The notes under the pieces were generated by a model. That model was not told the DNA's origin. It did not search any database and saw only the letters and a program-made list of their open reading frames with translations. From assembly GCF_016805985.1 (NCBI RefSeq), contig NZ_CP017661.1, positions 1,364,001-1,428,000 of the forward strand: a DNA stretch of 64,000 bases, in the 5' to 3' direction. The stretch is from Microbacterium sp. JZ31. GTDB taxonomy: Bacteria; Actinomycetota; Actinomycetes; Actinomycetales; Microbacteriaceae. Of this stretch, positions 49,248 through 58,042 are shown piece by piece (within the stretch, counting starts at the first letter, position 1; the number at the start of each line of letters is the position of its first letter). A program made the position numbers and the translations under genes.

Positions 49248-49821
49248 TCAGGAACCTCCGCTCTCCGAGGACCGCGATGCCCTCGGACCCCGGCGGGAGT
49301 CCCGCCAGCATGCACACGAGCTCGGCCCACGCCTCGAGGTGCGCGCCGAACGAGCCGTCCGGCGACCACGACGCACGCAGCTCGATCTGCGCGCCGTCGC
49401 CCTCCTCGGCGAGCGACCCGAACCCCTTGGACAGGATCTTGGTGGCCGTGCCGGAGGCCGAGTGGTACTCGGCACGCCGCGAGTCGAGCGCGTCGACGAG
49501 CCAGGACCACGTCACGTCCGCCAGCAGCGGGTCCGTGCCGATCTCCGGCTCGAGCGGTGCCTGCGCGAACGCGACGATGCGCCACGCTCCGCCCCACGCG
49601 TCGGGCTCGGCCGGGTCGTGCAGCAGGATGAATCGCCCGGTGCCGTAGGGCGACTCGCCCTCGGACGTGGGACGCACGTCACCCGCGAGCGCGAGGCTGA
49701 ACGGCGCCACGCCCTGCGGCGACGGGATCTCGTGCACGACGAAGTCGCTGCGGAACGACGCGGCCCGCAGCTGCTCCTCCGCGGCGGCGAACGCGTCGTC
49801 CGGGCCTCGTCGTGCACTCAC
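49240..49821 (-). CDS. DUF3000 protein
   Basis: A 193-aa actinobacterial protein of unknown function, GTG start at 49821. Family features are the middle GRFILLHDPAEPDAWGGAWR near residue 75 and TWSWLVDALDSRRAEYHSAS near residue 108, plus the closing helix. There is no membrane segment. It overlaps the rnd gene by 8 bp and shares its transcript; this pairing is common in the phylum. Confidence 0.88.
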   Translation of the reverse strand: MSARRGPDDAFAAAEEQLRAASFRSDFVVHEIPSPQGVAPFSLALAGDVRPTSEGESPYGTGRFILLHDPAEPDAWGGAWRIVAFAQAPLEPEIGTDPLLADVTWSWLVDALDSRRAEYHSASGTATKILSKGFGSLAEEGDGAQIELRASWSPDGSFGAHLEAWAELVCMLAGLPPGSEGIAVLGERRFLNG

Positions 49822-49846
49822 GCTGTCAGATTAGAGTGGAGGGGTC

Positions 49847-51043
49847 ATGAAGCACCTCAGGCGCGCCGCTTCCCCTGCCGCCGCACCCGCGTCCGCGGGC
49901 TCCGCGATCCTGTCGATGGTCGGTCTCGGCGTGCTGCTGACGGGCGTCGCCACCGCGCTGAGCGTCCGGATCGCGGGCGTCGCACGGCGCGTCGTGACTC
50001 CGGCTCCCCGGGTCGCGGACGTGGAGATCCTCGGGATCGACCGCGCGGCCCAGACGATCACGCTCACGCGCACGCCCGACACCGTGCTGCCGGGGCGCTA
50101 CGGCATCTTCACCAACGGGGCCGGCTACGTGAAGCTCGGCGCCGTGCTCGCGCAGGACGACGCCGGCGTGACGCGCAAGCTGCTCAGTCACATCGACGCC
50201 GCCACGCGCGTCGGCCCGCACGGCTCGTTCAGCGGCTGGTACTACGACGAGCCGGCGCAGCTGCACCTGCCTCACCACGAGGAGCTCATCGAGACGCCTG
50301 TCGGGCTCGCGCCCGCGTGGGTGTTCTCGGCGGGACGCGGCGACGTGTGGGCCGTCCTCGTGCACGGCCGCGGCACGACCCGCGCCGAGACGCTGCGCGC
50401 GGTGCCCACGCTGCACGCCGCCGGCATCTCGACGATCGTCGTCTCGTACCGCAACGACGGCGAGGCGCCCCGCAGCCGCAGCGGCCTCTACGGACTCGGC
50501 GCCACCGAGTGGCGCGACGTCGACGCCGCGATCGAGTGGGCGCGCGGTCGGGGCGCCGCGCGGATCCTGCTGATGGGCTGGTCGATGGGCGGCGCGATCG
50601 TGCTGCAGACCGCGGTCCGCTCCGCGCACCGCGATCTGATCGACGGGCTGATCCTCGAGTCGCCCGTCGTCGACTGGCGGATCGTGCTCGATTACCACGC
50701 GCGCGAGCTCGGCGTGCCCGCCTTCGCCGCCCGCGCCGCCATGGAGACGCTCGAGTCGCCGTGGACGGCGCGCGCCGCGCGCGCCGGTCGGGGGGTCCCG
50801 TTCGACGAGCTGGACATGGTGGCGCGCGCGGGTGAGCTGACCGTGCCGATCCTGCTGCTGCACAGCGACGACGACGGGTTCGTGCCCTCGGATGCGTCGC
50901 ACGCGCTGGCGGCGGCACGCCCCGACCTCGTCACGATGGAGGTGTTCTCGGTCGCACGCCACACGAAGCTGTGGAACTACGACGAGCGCCGCTGGACGAC
51001 CGCGATCAGCGACTGGCTGCGCGAGCGCGGCTTCTCCCGCTGA
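49847..51043 (+). CDS. Alpha/beta hydrolase (serine aminopeptidase type), membrane-anchored
   Basis: A 398-aa protein. A single hydrophobic segment near residues 20-45 (GSAILSMVGLGVLLTGVATA) probably anchors it with the catalytic domain outside or at the membrane. The alpha/beta hydrolase domain has AVLVHGRGTTRAETLRAVPT near residue 168 and the nucleophile elbow LLMGWSMGGAIV near residue 243. A catalytic acid (HSDDDGFVPS) and His (ARHTKLWNYD) complete the triad. It is the right fold for an esterase, lipase or peptidase, substrate unknown. It is divergent from DUF3000 and its end meets sufE. Confidence 0.85.
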   Translation: MKHLRRAASPAAAPASAGSAILSMVGLGVLLTGVATALSVRIAGVARRVVTPAPRVADVEILGIDRAAQTITLTRTPDTVLPGRYGIFTNGAGYVKLGAVLAQDDAGVTRKLLSHIDAATRVGPHGSFSGWYYDEPAQLHLPHHEELIETPVGLAPAWVFSAGRGDVWAVLVHGRGTTRAETLRAVPTLHAAGISTIVVSYRNDGEAPRSRSGLYGLGATEWRDVDAAIEWARGRGAARILLMGWSMGGAIVLQTAVRSAHRDLIDGLILESPVVDWRIVLDYHARELGVPAFAARAAMETLESPWTARAARAGRGVPFDELDMVARAGELTVPILLLHSDDDGFVPSDASHALAAARPDLVTMEVFSVARHTKLWNYDERRWTTAISDWLRERGFSR

Positions 51044-51046
51044 GCG

Positions 51047-51499
51047 TCAGCGCGCGTCGAGGCGCGCCTGCACCTGCCGCTTGGCGCGCATCAGCATACC
51101 GGTCATGCCCGCGATGCGCAGCGGCGAGACGGCCCGCGTGAGGCCGAGCGACTGCGGGTAGTCGGCCGGGATCGCGAGCACCTCGCTCGCGGGCAGTCCC
51201 GAGATGCCCTGCGCGAGGATGCTCGCGAAGCCGCGCGTGGTGGGCGCCTCGGCCGGCGCGACGGCGTGCATCGTCACGGTGTCGTCGTCCGCCACCTCGA
51301 GCACGATGAACACGGGCGACTGGCACTCCGCGACGCGCTCGGTGAGCTCCGGATGGTCCGCATACGACGACGGCACATCGGGCAGCTCGCGCGAGAACTC
51401 CAGCAGCAGCTGCAGGCGCTCAGGCTCCTCGAGCTCGAGGAACTCGTCGCGGATCTCCGCGAGCGCGGCCGGAAGCGTGTCGGACGTCATGTCCTCCAT
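51047..51499 (-). CDS. sufE: SufE-family sulfur acceptor protein
   Basis: A 150-aa SufE-like protein that passes sulfur from a cysteine desulfurase. The family core is RVAECQSPVFIVLEVADDDT near residue 50, holding the persulfide cysteine, then GFASILAQGISGLPASEVLA near residue 92. It sits 25 bp downstream of a sulfurtransferase gene on the same strand, so both probably act in sulfur mobilisation. An alternative start (MTSDT, 51490) is possible. Confidence 0.9.
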   Translation of the reverse strand: MEDMTSDTLPAALAEIRDEFLELEEPERLQLLLEFSRELPDVPSSYADHPELTERVAECQSPVFIVLEVADDDTVTMHAVAPAEAPTTRGFASILAQGISGLPASEVLAIPADYPQSLGLTRAVSPLRIAGMTGMLMRAKRQVQARLDAR

Positions 51500-51524
51500 T
51501 CTCCCACTGCGGACGCCTGCGGGA

Positions 51525-52424
51525 TCAGCGCGCCGGGACCTCGCCGGGCTCGGCGCCCGTCACGATCGGCACGCGCACGGACGAGCCCCACTCGGTCCAG
51601 GAGCCGTCGTAGTTGCGCACATCCGGGTAGCCGAGCAGATGCTTGAGCACGAACCACGTGTGGCTGGACCGCTCGCCGATGCGGCAATAGGCGACGATGC
51701 GGTCCGCGTCGCCGAGGCCGGCCTGGTCGCGGTAGATCGCCTCGAGCTCGGCACGGGGCTTGAAGCCGCCGTCCTCGCCGACGGCCTTCGCCCAGGGCAC
51801 GTTCTGCGCGCTGGGGATGTGGCCGGCGCGCAGCGCGCCCTCCTCCGGGTACGCCGGGGCCGACGTGCGCTCGCCCGAGAACTCCTCAGGAGAGCGGACG
51901 TCGATGAGCGGATCGCCCAGGTGCGCGAGCACGTCCTCCTTGAAGGCGCGCAGCGTGGCGTCGTCGCGCTCGACGACGGGGTACTCGGTCGCCGGGCGCG
52001 CGGCGGGCTCGGTCGTCACCGGGCGGCCCTCCGAGATCCAGCGGTCGCGACCGCCGTCGATCAGGCGCACGTCCTCGTGGCCGAAGAGCGAGAACACCCA
52101 CAGGGCGTAGGCGGCCCACCAGTTGTTCTTGTCGCCGTAGATCACGACCGTGTCGTCGCGCGAGATGCCCTTGGCGCTCAGCAGCCTGGCGAAGCCCGCG
52201 CCGTCGACGTAGTCGCGCACGACGGGGTCGTTGAGCTCGGTGTGCCAGTCGATCTTGACCGCGCCCGGGATGTGCCCCGTCTCGTACAGCAGCACGTCCT
52301 CATCCGACTCGACGATCACCAGACCCGGGGCGCCGAGGTGCTCCTCGACCCACGCGGTCGAGACGAGCCGGCCGGGCTCGGCGTACTCGGCGAACTGGGG
52401 CGACGGGTCGAACTCCACGGTCAC
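51525..52424 (-). CDS. Sulfurtransferase with two rhodanese domains
   Basis: Moves sulfane sulfur from thiosulfate or mercaptopyruvate to an acceptor, 299 aa. GTG start with AGGAGGAACC directly upstream; a longer frame upstream lacks support. The N-terminal rhodanese fold is inactive-type. The C-terminal fold carries the catalytic cysteine in [19 protein letters not shown] near residue 250. [10 protein letters not shown] and [11 protein letters not shown] are typical rhodanese motifs. The gene is followed by sufE. Confidence 0.92.
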   Translation of the reverse strand: MTVEFDPSPQFAEYAEPGRLVSTAWVEEHLGAPGLVIVESDEDVLLYETGHIPGAVKIDWHTELNDPVVRDYVDGAGFARLLSAKGISRDDTVVIYGDKNNWWAAYALWVFSLFGHEDVRLIDGGRDRWISEGRPVTTEPAARPATEYPVVERDDATLRAFKEDVLAHLGDPLIDVRSPEEFSGERTSAPAYPEEGALRAGHIPSAQNVPWAKAVGEDGGFKPRAELEAIYRDQAGLGDADRIVAYCRIGERSSHTWFVLKHLLGYPDVRNYDGSWTEWGSSVRVPIVTGAEPGEVPAR

Positions 52425-52572
52425 GGTTCCTCCTGGGGATCTGTGGGCGGCCGTGCTCGGGTGCACAGGCGACGCAACTAGGCTGAAAGGGCTCCGGTTC
52501 GAGCGTATGCGCCCCCGCGCACGCCGGCACCGGCGATCCGCTCCACGCGTAACGATCGGAAACCTCACGTCC

Positions 52573-53592
52573 ATGACCTCCACCGCGACCGGCATCGTCC
52601 ACCTGACCGAGCGGCAGCCGCAGCTGAGCGGCGAGGAGATGCTCGCGAGCCTCGTGCCTCCGCCGCAGTTCGACGACGCGACGTTCGACTCCTACCGGGC
52701 CGATCCGGAGTATCCCTCGCAGGACGATGCGAAGCAGCTGCTCACGACCTTCGCGGTCGGCGCGCCGGAGCCCAAGCGCGGCGGGCTGTTCTCGCGCAAG
52801 CCCAAGGCACCCGAGATGAAGCCGGGCGTGTACCTCGACGGCGGGTTCGGCGTGGGCAAGACCCACCTGCTCGCGGCGATCTACCACGCGGTCCCGGCCC
52901 GCCGGAAGTACTTCGGCTCGTTCATCGAGTACACCGCGCTCGTCGGCGCGATCGGCTACAAGCAGACCGTCGACCTGCTGCGCGGATCCGCGCTGCTGTG
53001 CATCGACGAGTTCGAGCTGGACGATCCCGGCGACACGATGGTCATGACCCGGATGCTGGGCGAGCTCGTGGCGAGCGGGACCCGGCTCGCGGCGACGAGC
53101 AACACGCCGCCCAACGCGCTCGGCGAGGGCCGGTTCGCGGCGCAGGACTTCCTGCGCGAGATCCACGCCATGGCCGACAGCTTCCAGACCGTCCGGATCG
53201 ACGGCGTCGACTTCCGTCAGCGCTCGTTCGACGGTCACGCTCCCGTGCTGGACGCGAAGGCCTATGAGAAGGAGCTCGCGGCCTTCCGCACCGCGAGCGA
53301 CGACGGGTTCGACGAGCTGATCGGGCACCTCGCGCGCGTGCACCCCTCCAAGTACATCCGCCTGATCGACGGCGTGCAGGCGGTCGGCCTGCGCGACGTG
53401 CGGCAGCTCACGGATCAGTCGGAGGCGCTGCGCTTCGTCGCGTTCGTCGACCGCGTGTACGACGCGGAGCTGCCGATCCGCGCCACGGGCGCGCCGCTGG
53501 ACGAGGTCTTCGGCGCCGATATGCTCGCCGGCGGCTACCGGAAGAAGTACCTGCGCGCGATCTCGCGCCTCGTCGCCTCGACGCACGCCTGA
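52573..53592 (+). CDS. zapE: Cell division ATPase ZapE (AFG1-like)
   Basis: A 339-aa P-loop ATPase of the AFG1/ZapE family, linked to cell division under stress and to protein turnover. Walker A is [16 protein letters not shown] near residue 95. Walker B-like [15 protein letters not shown] is near residue 140, and [20 protein letters not shown] near residue 178 is the sensor region. A weakly conserved N-terminal 80 residues precedes it. It is divergent from the sulfurtransferase. The TAGGCT at about 52478 is 95 bp upstream, so this gene has a normal leader. Confidence 0.9.
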   Translation: MTSTATGIVHLTERQPQLSGEEMLASLVPPPQFDDATFDSYRADPEYPSQDDAKQLLTTFAVGAPEPKRGGLFSRKPKAPEMKPGVYLDGGFGVGKTHLLAAIYHAVPARRKYFGSFIEYTALVGAIGYKQTVDLLRGSALLCIDEFELDDPGDTMVMTRMLGELVASGTRLAATSNTPPNALGEGRFAAQDFLREIHAMADSFQTVRIDGVDFRQRSFDGHAPVLDAKAYEKELAAFRTASDDGFDELIGHLARVHPSKYIRLIDGVQAVGLRDVRQLTDQSEALRFVAFVDRVYDAELPIRATGAPLDEVFGADMLAGGYRKKYLRAISRLVASTHA

Positions 53593-53658
53593 GCACGTCC
53601 GCGGCCGCGGCGCGATCCGGCTCGCGCGAAATGGGATGTTTACAGAAGTGAGCACTGC

Positions 53659-53674
53659 GTAACGCCCCCGAAAC
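53659..53674 (+). promoter_or_regulatory. GlnR-type binding box upstream of amt
   Basis: GTAACGCCCCCGAAAC fits GTnAC-n6-GnAAC exactly, 95 bp before the amt start. It is a second copy of the site upstream of glnA1 and supports shared nitrogen control. Confidence 0.7.
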
Positions 53675-53768
53675 ACGCTTCGAACTGTCTGTGAAACGGG
53701 GCAGGTCGACACTGAGGGAACCCGACGCTTCACACCCTGCGTCCCAGCAGAGAGGTTCCCGCTCGATC

Positions 53769-55028
53769 ATGGATCAAGGCAACACAGCATTCATGCTCAT
53801 CGCAGCAGCACTGGTGCTGCTCATGACGCCCGGACTGGCGTTCTTCTACGGCGGCCTGGTCAAGGCCAAGAGCGTCATCAGCATGATGATGCTCAGCTTC
53901 GGCGCACTCGGCCTCATCGGCGTGCTCTGGGTCCTGTACGGCTACGCCATCGCGTTCCCGGGCGCTGAGGGCCTGCTCGCCCCGTGGTCGATCGACACGA
54001 CGGCCCTCGGCCTGAACAGCCTGCTCGAGACCCCCGAGGATGCCGCGTACCCGCCGCTCGCGTTCGTGGCGTTCCAGGCGACGTTCGCCATCCTCACGGT
54101 CGCGCTGGTGTCGGGTGCCATCGCCGACCGCGCCAAGTTCGGCGGCTGGATGGTCTTCGCCGGCCTCTGGGCGACGATCGTCTACTTCCCGGTCGCGAGC
54201 TGGGTGTTCAACTTCGGCCTCGCCGAGGACGGCAGCTTCGCGTACGGCGGATGGATCACCTACGGCCTGCAGGAGACCTTCGGCGTCGGCGCCATCGACT
54301 TCGCCGGCGGCACCGCCGTGCACATCAACGCCGGTGCGGCGGCCCTCGCGCTCGCCCTGGTGCTCGGCAAGCGCGTCGGCTTCCAGAAGGGCGTGCACGT
54401 CCCGCACAACCCGCCGTTCGTCCTGCTCGGCGCCGGCCTGCTGTGGTTCGGCTGGTTCGGCTTCAACGCCGGCTCGGAGCTCGCCGCCGACGGCACTGCC
54501 GCCCTCGCGTTCGTCAACACGATCGGCGCGCCCGCCGCGGCCCTGCTCGGCTGGCTGATCATCGAGAAGGTTAAGGACGGCAAGGCCACCTCGGTGGGCG
54601 CCGCCTCGGGTGCCGTCGCGGGTCTGGTCGCCATCACCCCGGCCTGCGCCTCGCTGCACCCGATCTGGGCCCTGCTGCTCGGCTTCATCGCCGGTGTCGT
54701 CTGCGCCTTCGCGATCGAGCTCAAGTGGAAGCTCGGCTTCGACGACTCCCTCGACGTCGTGGGCATCCACCTCGTCGGCGGCCTGATCGGCACGCTGTAC
54801 CTCGGCTTCTTCGCCAACGGCACGGGCCTGTTCATGGGCGGCGGCATCAACCAGCTGCTGGTGCAGGCGATCGCGGCCATCGCGGTGCTGGCGTACTCCT
54901 TCGTGCTCGCCCTGGCGATCGGCTTCGCGGTCGAGAAGACCATCGGCTTCCGCGTCAAGAACGAGGACGAGCTGGCCGGCATCGACACCGTCGTGCACGG
55001 CGAGGCGGGCTACACGCTCGCCGACTGA
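53769..55028 (+). CDS. amt: Ammonium transporter
   Basis: An 11-segment trimeric ammonium channel, 419 aa. The start MDQGNTAFMLIAAALVLLMT is the first membrane segment and MTPGLAFFYGGLVKAKSV is the family signature. Further markers are NFGLAEDGSFAYGGWITYGL with DFAGGTAVHINAG, the phenylalanine gate region, and pore histidines in GTAVHINAG and DVVGIHLVGG. An exact GlnR-type box lies 95 bp upstream. No glnK gene follows; the next gene is a PemK-like protein after a terminator. Confidence 0.96.
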   Translation: MDQGNTAFMLIAAALVLLMTPGLAFFYGGLVKAKSVISMMMLSFGALGLIGVLWVLYGYAIAFPGAEGLLAPWSIDTTALGLNSLLETPEDAAYPPLAFVAFQATFAILTVALVSGAIADRAKFGGWMVFAGLWATIVYFPVASWVFNFGLAEDGSFAYGGWITYGLQETFGVGAIDFAGGTAVHINAGAAALALALVLGKRVGFQKGVHVPHNPPFVLLGAGLLWFGWFGFNAGSELAADGTAALAFVNTIGAPAAALLGWLIIEKVKDGKATSVGAASGAVAGLVAITPACASLHPIWALLLGFIAGVVCAFAIELKWKLGFDDSLDVVGIHLVGGLIGTLYLGFFANGTGLFMGGGINQLLVQAIAAIAVLAYSFVLALAIGFAVEKTIGFRVKNEDELAGIDTVVHGEAGYTLAD

Positions 55029-55062
55029 CCCCACCACGCCCCGACACGGGGCACCCCACCAT

Positions 55063-55091
55063 GGGGCGTCGCGGCATCGCCGCGGCGCCCC
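55063..55091 (+). terminator. amt terminator
   Basis: GGGGCGTCGCGGC and GCCGCGGCGCCCC form a 13-bp stem with one mismatch and a 3-nt loop, followed by GCTTTCGTC. Confidence 0.7.
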
Positions 55092-55103
55092 GCTTTCGTC
55101 TCC

Positions 55104-55149
55104 GGCCCCGGCGACGCCCGGGATCCGGCCCCGGCGACGCCCGGGCTCC
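55104..55149. repeat. Two tandem 23-bp repeats
   Basis: The unit starts GGCCCCGGCGACGCCCGGG and occurs twice (55104-55126, 55127-55149), differing at one base. It lies in the leader of the PemK-like gene. Confidence 0.7.
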
Positions 55150-55182
55150 GGCCCCGGGGATCGTCGTCGGTAGGCTCTCGGC

Positions 55183-55752
55183 ATGGCACGAGGGGTCCTG
55201 GGGACGATCGCGCAGCTGGCCGTCGGAGCGCTGGAGGCGGCGACGCGGCGCCCCGCACGGCGCCGTGACGAGCGTCGCACCTCGCGCGTCGACAGCGTCC
55301 CGCGCGTCGAGGTCATTCCCGGTGCGGGCTCGCGGGCGAGCGTCGAGACCCTCGAGGTCCGACCGGAGGACGTGGCGGATCTGCGGCTGTCTTACGCCCC
55401 GCAGCGCGACGGAGAGCCGGATGCCGGCGAGATCGTGTGGACCTGGGTGCCGTACGCCGAGAACGACGGGCGGGGCAAGGACCGCCCGGTGCTGGTTCTC
55501 GGTCGGCACAGCGCGCAGCGTGTGTACGCGGTGAAGCTCACGAGCAGGTCGCGGGACGGCGACCGGGAGTACCTCTCGATCGGCGCCGGGGCATGGGACG
55601 GCGCGGGACGCGAGTCCTGGGTCGACCTCGATCAGCTCTACAGCGTGCACGTGGACGGCATGCGCCGCGAGGCGGCCGCGCTCGACAGGGGCCGATTCGC
55701 TCGCGTCGCCGCGGCGCTGCAGCGCCGCTACGGCTGGACCGCGGAGGCCTGA
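55183..55752 (+). CDS. PemK/MazF-like protein without a recognisable antitoxin
   Basis: A 189-aa protein. Residues 70-189 form the MazF/PemK-like fold: GEIVWTWVPYAENDGRGKDR matches the pattern around the catalytic region, and RPVLVLGRHSAQRVYAVKLT is the second strand region. The first 70 residues are basic and probably disordered. MazF-type toxins cleave RNA, but no antitoxin gene is beside this one, so it may have lost toxicity or act as a regulator. TAGGCT lies 6 nt before the ATG. Confidence 0.75.
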   Translation: MARGVLGTIAQLAVGALEAATRRPARRRDERRTSRVDSVPRVEVIPGAGSRASVETLEVRPEDVADLRLSYAPQRDGEPDAGEIVWTWVPYAENDGRGKDRPVLVLGRHSAQRVYAVKLTSRSRDGDREYLSIGAGAWDGAGRESWVDLDQLYSVHVDGMRREAAALDRGRFARVAAALQRRYGWTAEA

Positions 55753-55843
55753 GCGCCACGCCCGATGCGGTCGTGGTTCGGGAAGCGGCGCGCGATCGGG
55801 TAGTATCGGTTCTCGGCCCGCAAGGGCGACAACTCCACAACAT

Positions 55844-55916
55844 GGGCGATTGGCGCAGTTGGTAGCGCGCTTCCTTCACACGGAAGAGGTCATCAGTTCG
55901 AGTCTGGTATCGCCCA
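55844..55916 (+). tRNA. tRNA-Val (CAC)
   Basis: A 73-nt cloverleaf. The 7-bp acceptor stem GGGCGAT pairs with ATCGCCC. The anticodon stem CTTCC/GGAAG encloses TTCACAC, giving anticodon CAC for GTG codons. The T-loop GTTCGAGTC is present. CCA is not encoded. Confidence 0.93.
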
Positions 55917-55922
55917 CGCAAG

Positions 55923-55948
55923 AAGGCCCCCGGTTCGCCGGGGGCCTT
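55923..55948 (+). terminator. Terminator after tRNA-Val
   Basis: AGGCCCCCGG and CCGGGGGCCT form a perfect stem with a TTCG loop, followed by TCGTCGTTCG. Confidence 0.8.
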
Positions 55949-55979
55949 CGTCGTTCGCGCGGCGCGGGATGCGTGGGGA

Positions 55980-56171
55980 TCAGCTCTCGCGCGGCTCGGC
56001 GGTCGGATCGCCCGGGCGCACGGGAGCGTCCTCCGCGATGTCGATGCGCTTCACGCCGTCGTGCTCCGACACCACGATCCGGGGCCGGGCGTCCTCCTCG
56101 GTGGCGTCCGGCGCCGTCGTTAGCTGGTCGCGGCGCTTCTCTTCGTCGGTCATCTCGTTCTCGGTGCCCAT
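55980..56171 (-). CDS. 63-aa acidic unknown protein
   Basis: A short hydrophilic protein (MGTENEMTDEEKRRDQLTTA through VSEHDGVKRIDIAEDAPVRP). It has no membrane segment or motif and is probably disordered except for a short strand. It lies among tRNA genes on the opposite strand. Similar small acidic proteins are annotated next to tRNAs in related genomes. Function unknown. Confidence 0.6.
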   Translation of the reverse strand: MGTENEMTDEEKRRDQLTTAPDATEEDARPRIVVSEHDGVKRIDIAEDAPVRPGDPTAEPRES

Positions 56172-56335
56172 GTCGCCACGATAGGCGCTGACGCGGCTGT
56201 CCGGCGGCGGCTTGACACGGTCGGGGAGCGGTTCGGCCCGCGTCGCGTGGACACGCCCGACAGCGGGTCGCGGTTTGGATCCGGGGCGGTCGTCGGCTAA
56301 TGTGTAACAAGTGCCCGGAGCGATCGGGGCGCGAT

Positions 56336-56408
56336 GCGGATGTAGCGCAGTTGGTAGCGCATCACCTTGCCAAGGTGAGGGTCGCGAGTTCGAGTCTCGT
56401 CATCCGCT
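56336..56408 (+). tRNA. tRNA-Gly (GCC), copy 1
   Basis: A 73-nt cloverleaf. Acceptor GCGGATG pairs with CATCCGC (one G-U or wobble position). The anticodon stem TCACC/GGTGA encloses TTGCCAA, giving GCC for GGC codons. Identical to the copy at 56651-56723. Confidence 0.93.
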
Positions 56409-56457
56409 CGAGTGCAGAGATCCATCAGGTTCTCGGCATGCGGGTCTCAATCCCCGT

Positions 56458-56528
56458 GGTGGCGTGGCCGAGTGGCTAGGCACCGGCCTGCAAAGCCGTT
56501 TACACGGGTTCGAATCCCGTCGCCACCT
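56458..56528 (+). tRNA. tRNA-Cys (GCA)
   Basis: A 71-nt cloverleaf. Acceptor GGTGGCG pairs with CGCCACC. The anticodon loop CTGCAAA gives GCA for cysteine codons. T-arm CGGGTTCGAATCCCG is perfect. Confidence 0.93.
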
Positions 56529-56555
56529 CGACATAATTGAATACAGCTCTCATGA

Positions 56556-56627
56556 GCGCGATTGGCGCAGCGGTAGCGCGCTTCCCTGACACGGAAGAGG
56601 TCACTGGTTCGATCCCAGTATCGCGCA
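56556..56627 (+). tRNA. tRNA-Val (GAC)
   Basis: A 72-nt cloverleaf. Acceptor GCGCGAT pairs with ATCGCGC. The anticodon loop CTGACAC gives GAC for valine codons GTC and GTT. Its arms resemble the Val(CAC) gene at 55844. Confidence 0.92.
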
Positions 56628-56650
56628 CGAGCCGGACGAGATCCGGCTCT

Positions 56651-56723
56651 GCGGATGTAGCGCAGTTGGTAGCGCATCACCTTGCCAAGGTGAGGGTCGC
56701 GAGTTCGAGTCTCGTCATCCGCT
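56651..56723 (+). tRNA. tRNA-Gly (GCC), copy 2
   Basis: The sequence is identical to 56336-56408, so this is a duplicated gene within the same cluster. Confidence 0.93.
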
Positions 56724-56733
56724 CCAGATGCAC

Positions 56734-56757
56734 AAAGCCCCGGCCATCGCCGGGGCT
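56734..56757 (+). terminator. Terminator of the tRNA cluster
   Basis: AAGCCCCGGC and GCCGGGGCTT form a perfect 10-bp stem with a CATC loop, followed by TCGTCGTTG. Confidence 0.8.
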
Positions 56758-56787
56758 TCGTCGTTGTGCGGGTGGTTGACTTGTCGC

Positions 56788-57153
56788 ATGACGGATGACG
56801 CCCAGGCCTTCGCCGCCCGCCTGTTCGACCTCGCCCGCACGGGCGACACGGCCGCCCTGCTCGATCAGATCGACGCGGGCGCGCCCGTGGACCTTGCCGA
56901 CGCGCAGGGGAGCACGCTGCTCACGCTCGCGGCGTACCACGGCCACGCCGACCTGGTCGCGGGTCTGGCGCAGCGCGGTGCCGACGTCGACCGGATCAGC
57001 GGGCGCGGCCAGACGCCGCTCGCGGGCGCGGTGTTCAAGCAGCACGACGACGTGATCCGCGTGCTGCTCGCGGCCGGGGCCGACCCCGACGCGGGCGCGC
57101 CGTCCGCGCGGCAGACGGCCGAGATGTTCGGCCGCGCGCTGCCCGAGGACTGA
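56788..57153 (+). CDS. Ankyrin-repeat protein
   Basis: A 121-aa cytoplasmic protein made almost entirely of ankyrin repeats. Three are clear: GDTAALLDQIDAGAPVDLAD, then GSTLLTLAAYHGHADLVAGL and GQTPLAGAVFKQHDDVIRVL with GADPDAG endings. Such proteins bind partner proteins; the partner is unknown. It lies just after the tRNA terminator. Confidence 0.9.
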   Translation: MTDDAQAFAARLFDLARTGDTAALLDQIDAGAPVDLADAQGSTLLTLAAYHGHADLVAGLAQRGADVDRISGRGQTPLAGAVFKQHDDVIRVLLAAGADPDAGAPSARQTAEMFGRALPED

Positions 57154-57175
57154 CGCACCCGCCCCGGAGCGCTCC

Positions 57176-57940
57176 TCAGGGGCGCGCGGCGTGTGGGTCT
57201 GTCGCGTTCAGCATGCCGACCACCTGGTCGTAGTCGCCGCGCACCTCGGCGTAGCGCAGGAGCTTCACCCGCTCCACGAGGATCTCGTGCGCCTCGGGGT
57301 CGCTCTCGAGCAGGCTCATCACCTCGTCCGCGAACACGTCGAGCGGCATCGCCTGGTCGTTGTCCTCGTGGCCGGGCATGAGCGCCGTGCGCACGGACGG
57401 CGGCACGAGCTCGGTGACCCGCAGGCTCGTGCCGGCGAACTGCAGCCGGATCGACTCGCTGAGCAGGTGGATGAACGCCTTGCTCGCGTTGTACGTCGGC
57501 GTCGGCCGCAGCGGCACCGACGCCAGGCCGCTCGACACCGTGACGATCGTGGCATCCGGCTTCGCGAGGAGGTGCTCGACGAAAGCCGCGATGAGACGGA
57601 TCGGACCCAGGACGTTCGTGGTCACGATCGACTCGGCGGTCGGCAGGAAGGCGGGGGAGCGCCAGTCCTCGGCGACCATGATGCCCGCCATGAGCACGAC
57701 GGCGTTCACGTCGGGCCAGCGGCGGATGACCTCCGCCGACGCCTCGCCGATGCTCGCGGCATCCGTGGTGTCGATCCGCACGGTGCCGAAGCCGTGCGTC
57801 TCGGCGAGCTCGTCGAGCAGCTCCTGGCGGCGCCCGCCGACGATCACGGTCGCGCCGCGGGCCCGCAGACGGAGGGCGAGAGCGAGGCCGATGCCGCTCG
57901 TCGCGCCCGGGATGAAGACGGTGTCTTGTGTGATGTCCAT
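57176..57940 (-). CDS. SDR-family oxidoreductase
   Basis: A 254-aa short-chain dehydrogenase. The NAD(P)-binding glycine motif is GATSGIGLALALRLRARG near residue 12. The NAG-type motif is VLMAGIMVAED. The catalytic tyrosine and lysine are in PTYNASKAFIHL near residue 152. A serine is at VTVSSGLASV. Substrate unknown. It is divergent from an XRE-type regulator with 102 bp of palindrome-rich spacer, so that regulator probably controls it. Confidence 0.92.
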   Translation of the reverse strand: MDITQDTVFIPGATSGIGLALALRLRARGATVIVGGRRQELLDELAETHGFGTVRIDTTDAASIGEASAEVIRRWPDVNAVVLMAGIMVAEDWRSPAFLPTAESIVTTNVLGPIRLIAAFVEHLLAKPDATIVTVSSGLASVPLRPTPTYNASKAFIHLLSESIRLQFAGTSLRVTELVPPSVRTALMPGHEDNDQAMPLDVFADEVMSLLESDPEAHEILVERVKLLRYAEVRGDYDQVVGMLNATDPHAARP

Positions 57941-57970
57941 GGCCCCAGCCTGCGGGCGCCCCGCCTCCGG

Positions 57971-57986
57971 CGGGAGAGACCTCCCG
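57971..57986. promoter_or_regulatory. Palindrome in the SDR/regulator spacer
   Basis: CGGGAGAGACCTCCCG has 6-bp perfect arms. A possible operator for the divergent regulator. Confidence 0.5.
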
Positions 57987-57990
57987 ATCG

Positions 57991-58007
57991 AGGGATCGGC
58001 GATCCCT
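57991..58007. promoter_or_regulatory. Second palindrome in the SDR/regulator spacer
   Basis: AGGGATCGGCGATCCCT has 7-bp perfect arms around GGC. With the preceding palindrome it likely forms the operator region. Confidence 0.5.
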
Positions 58008-58042
58008 GGCTCCGCCGCGGCGCAGCGGCGCAAGATGGAGCG

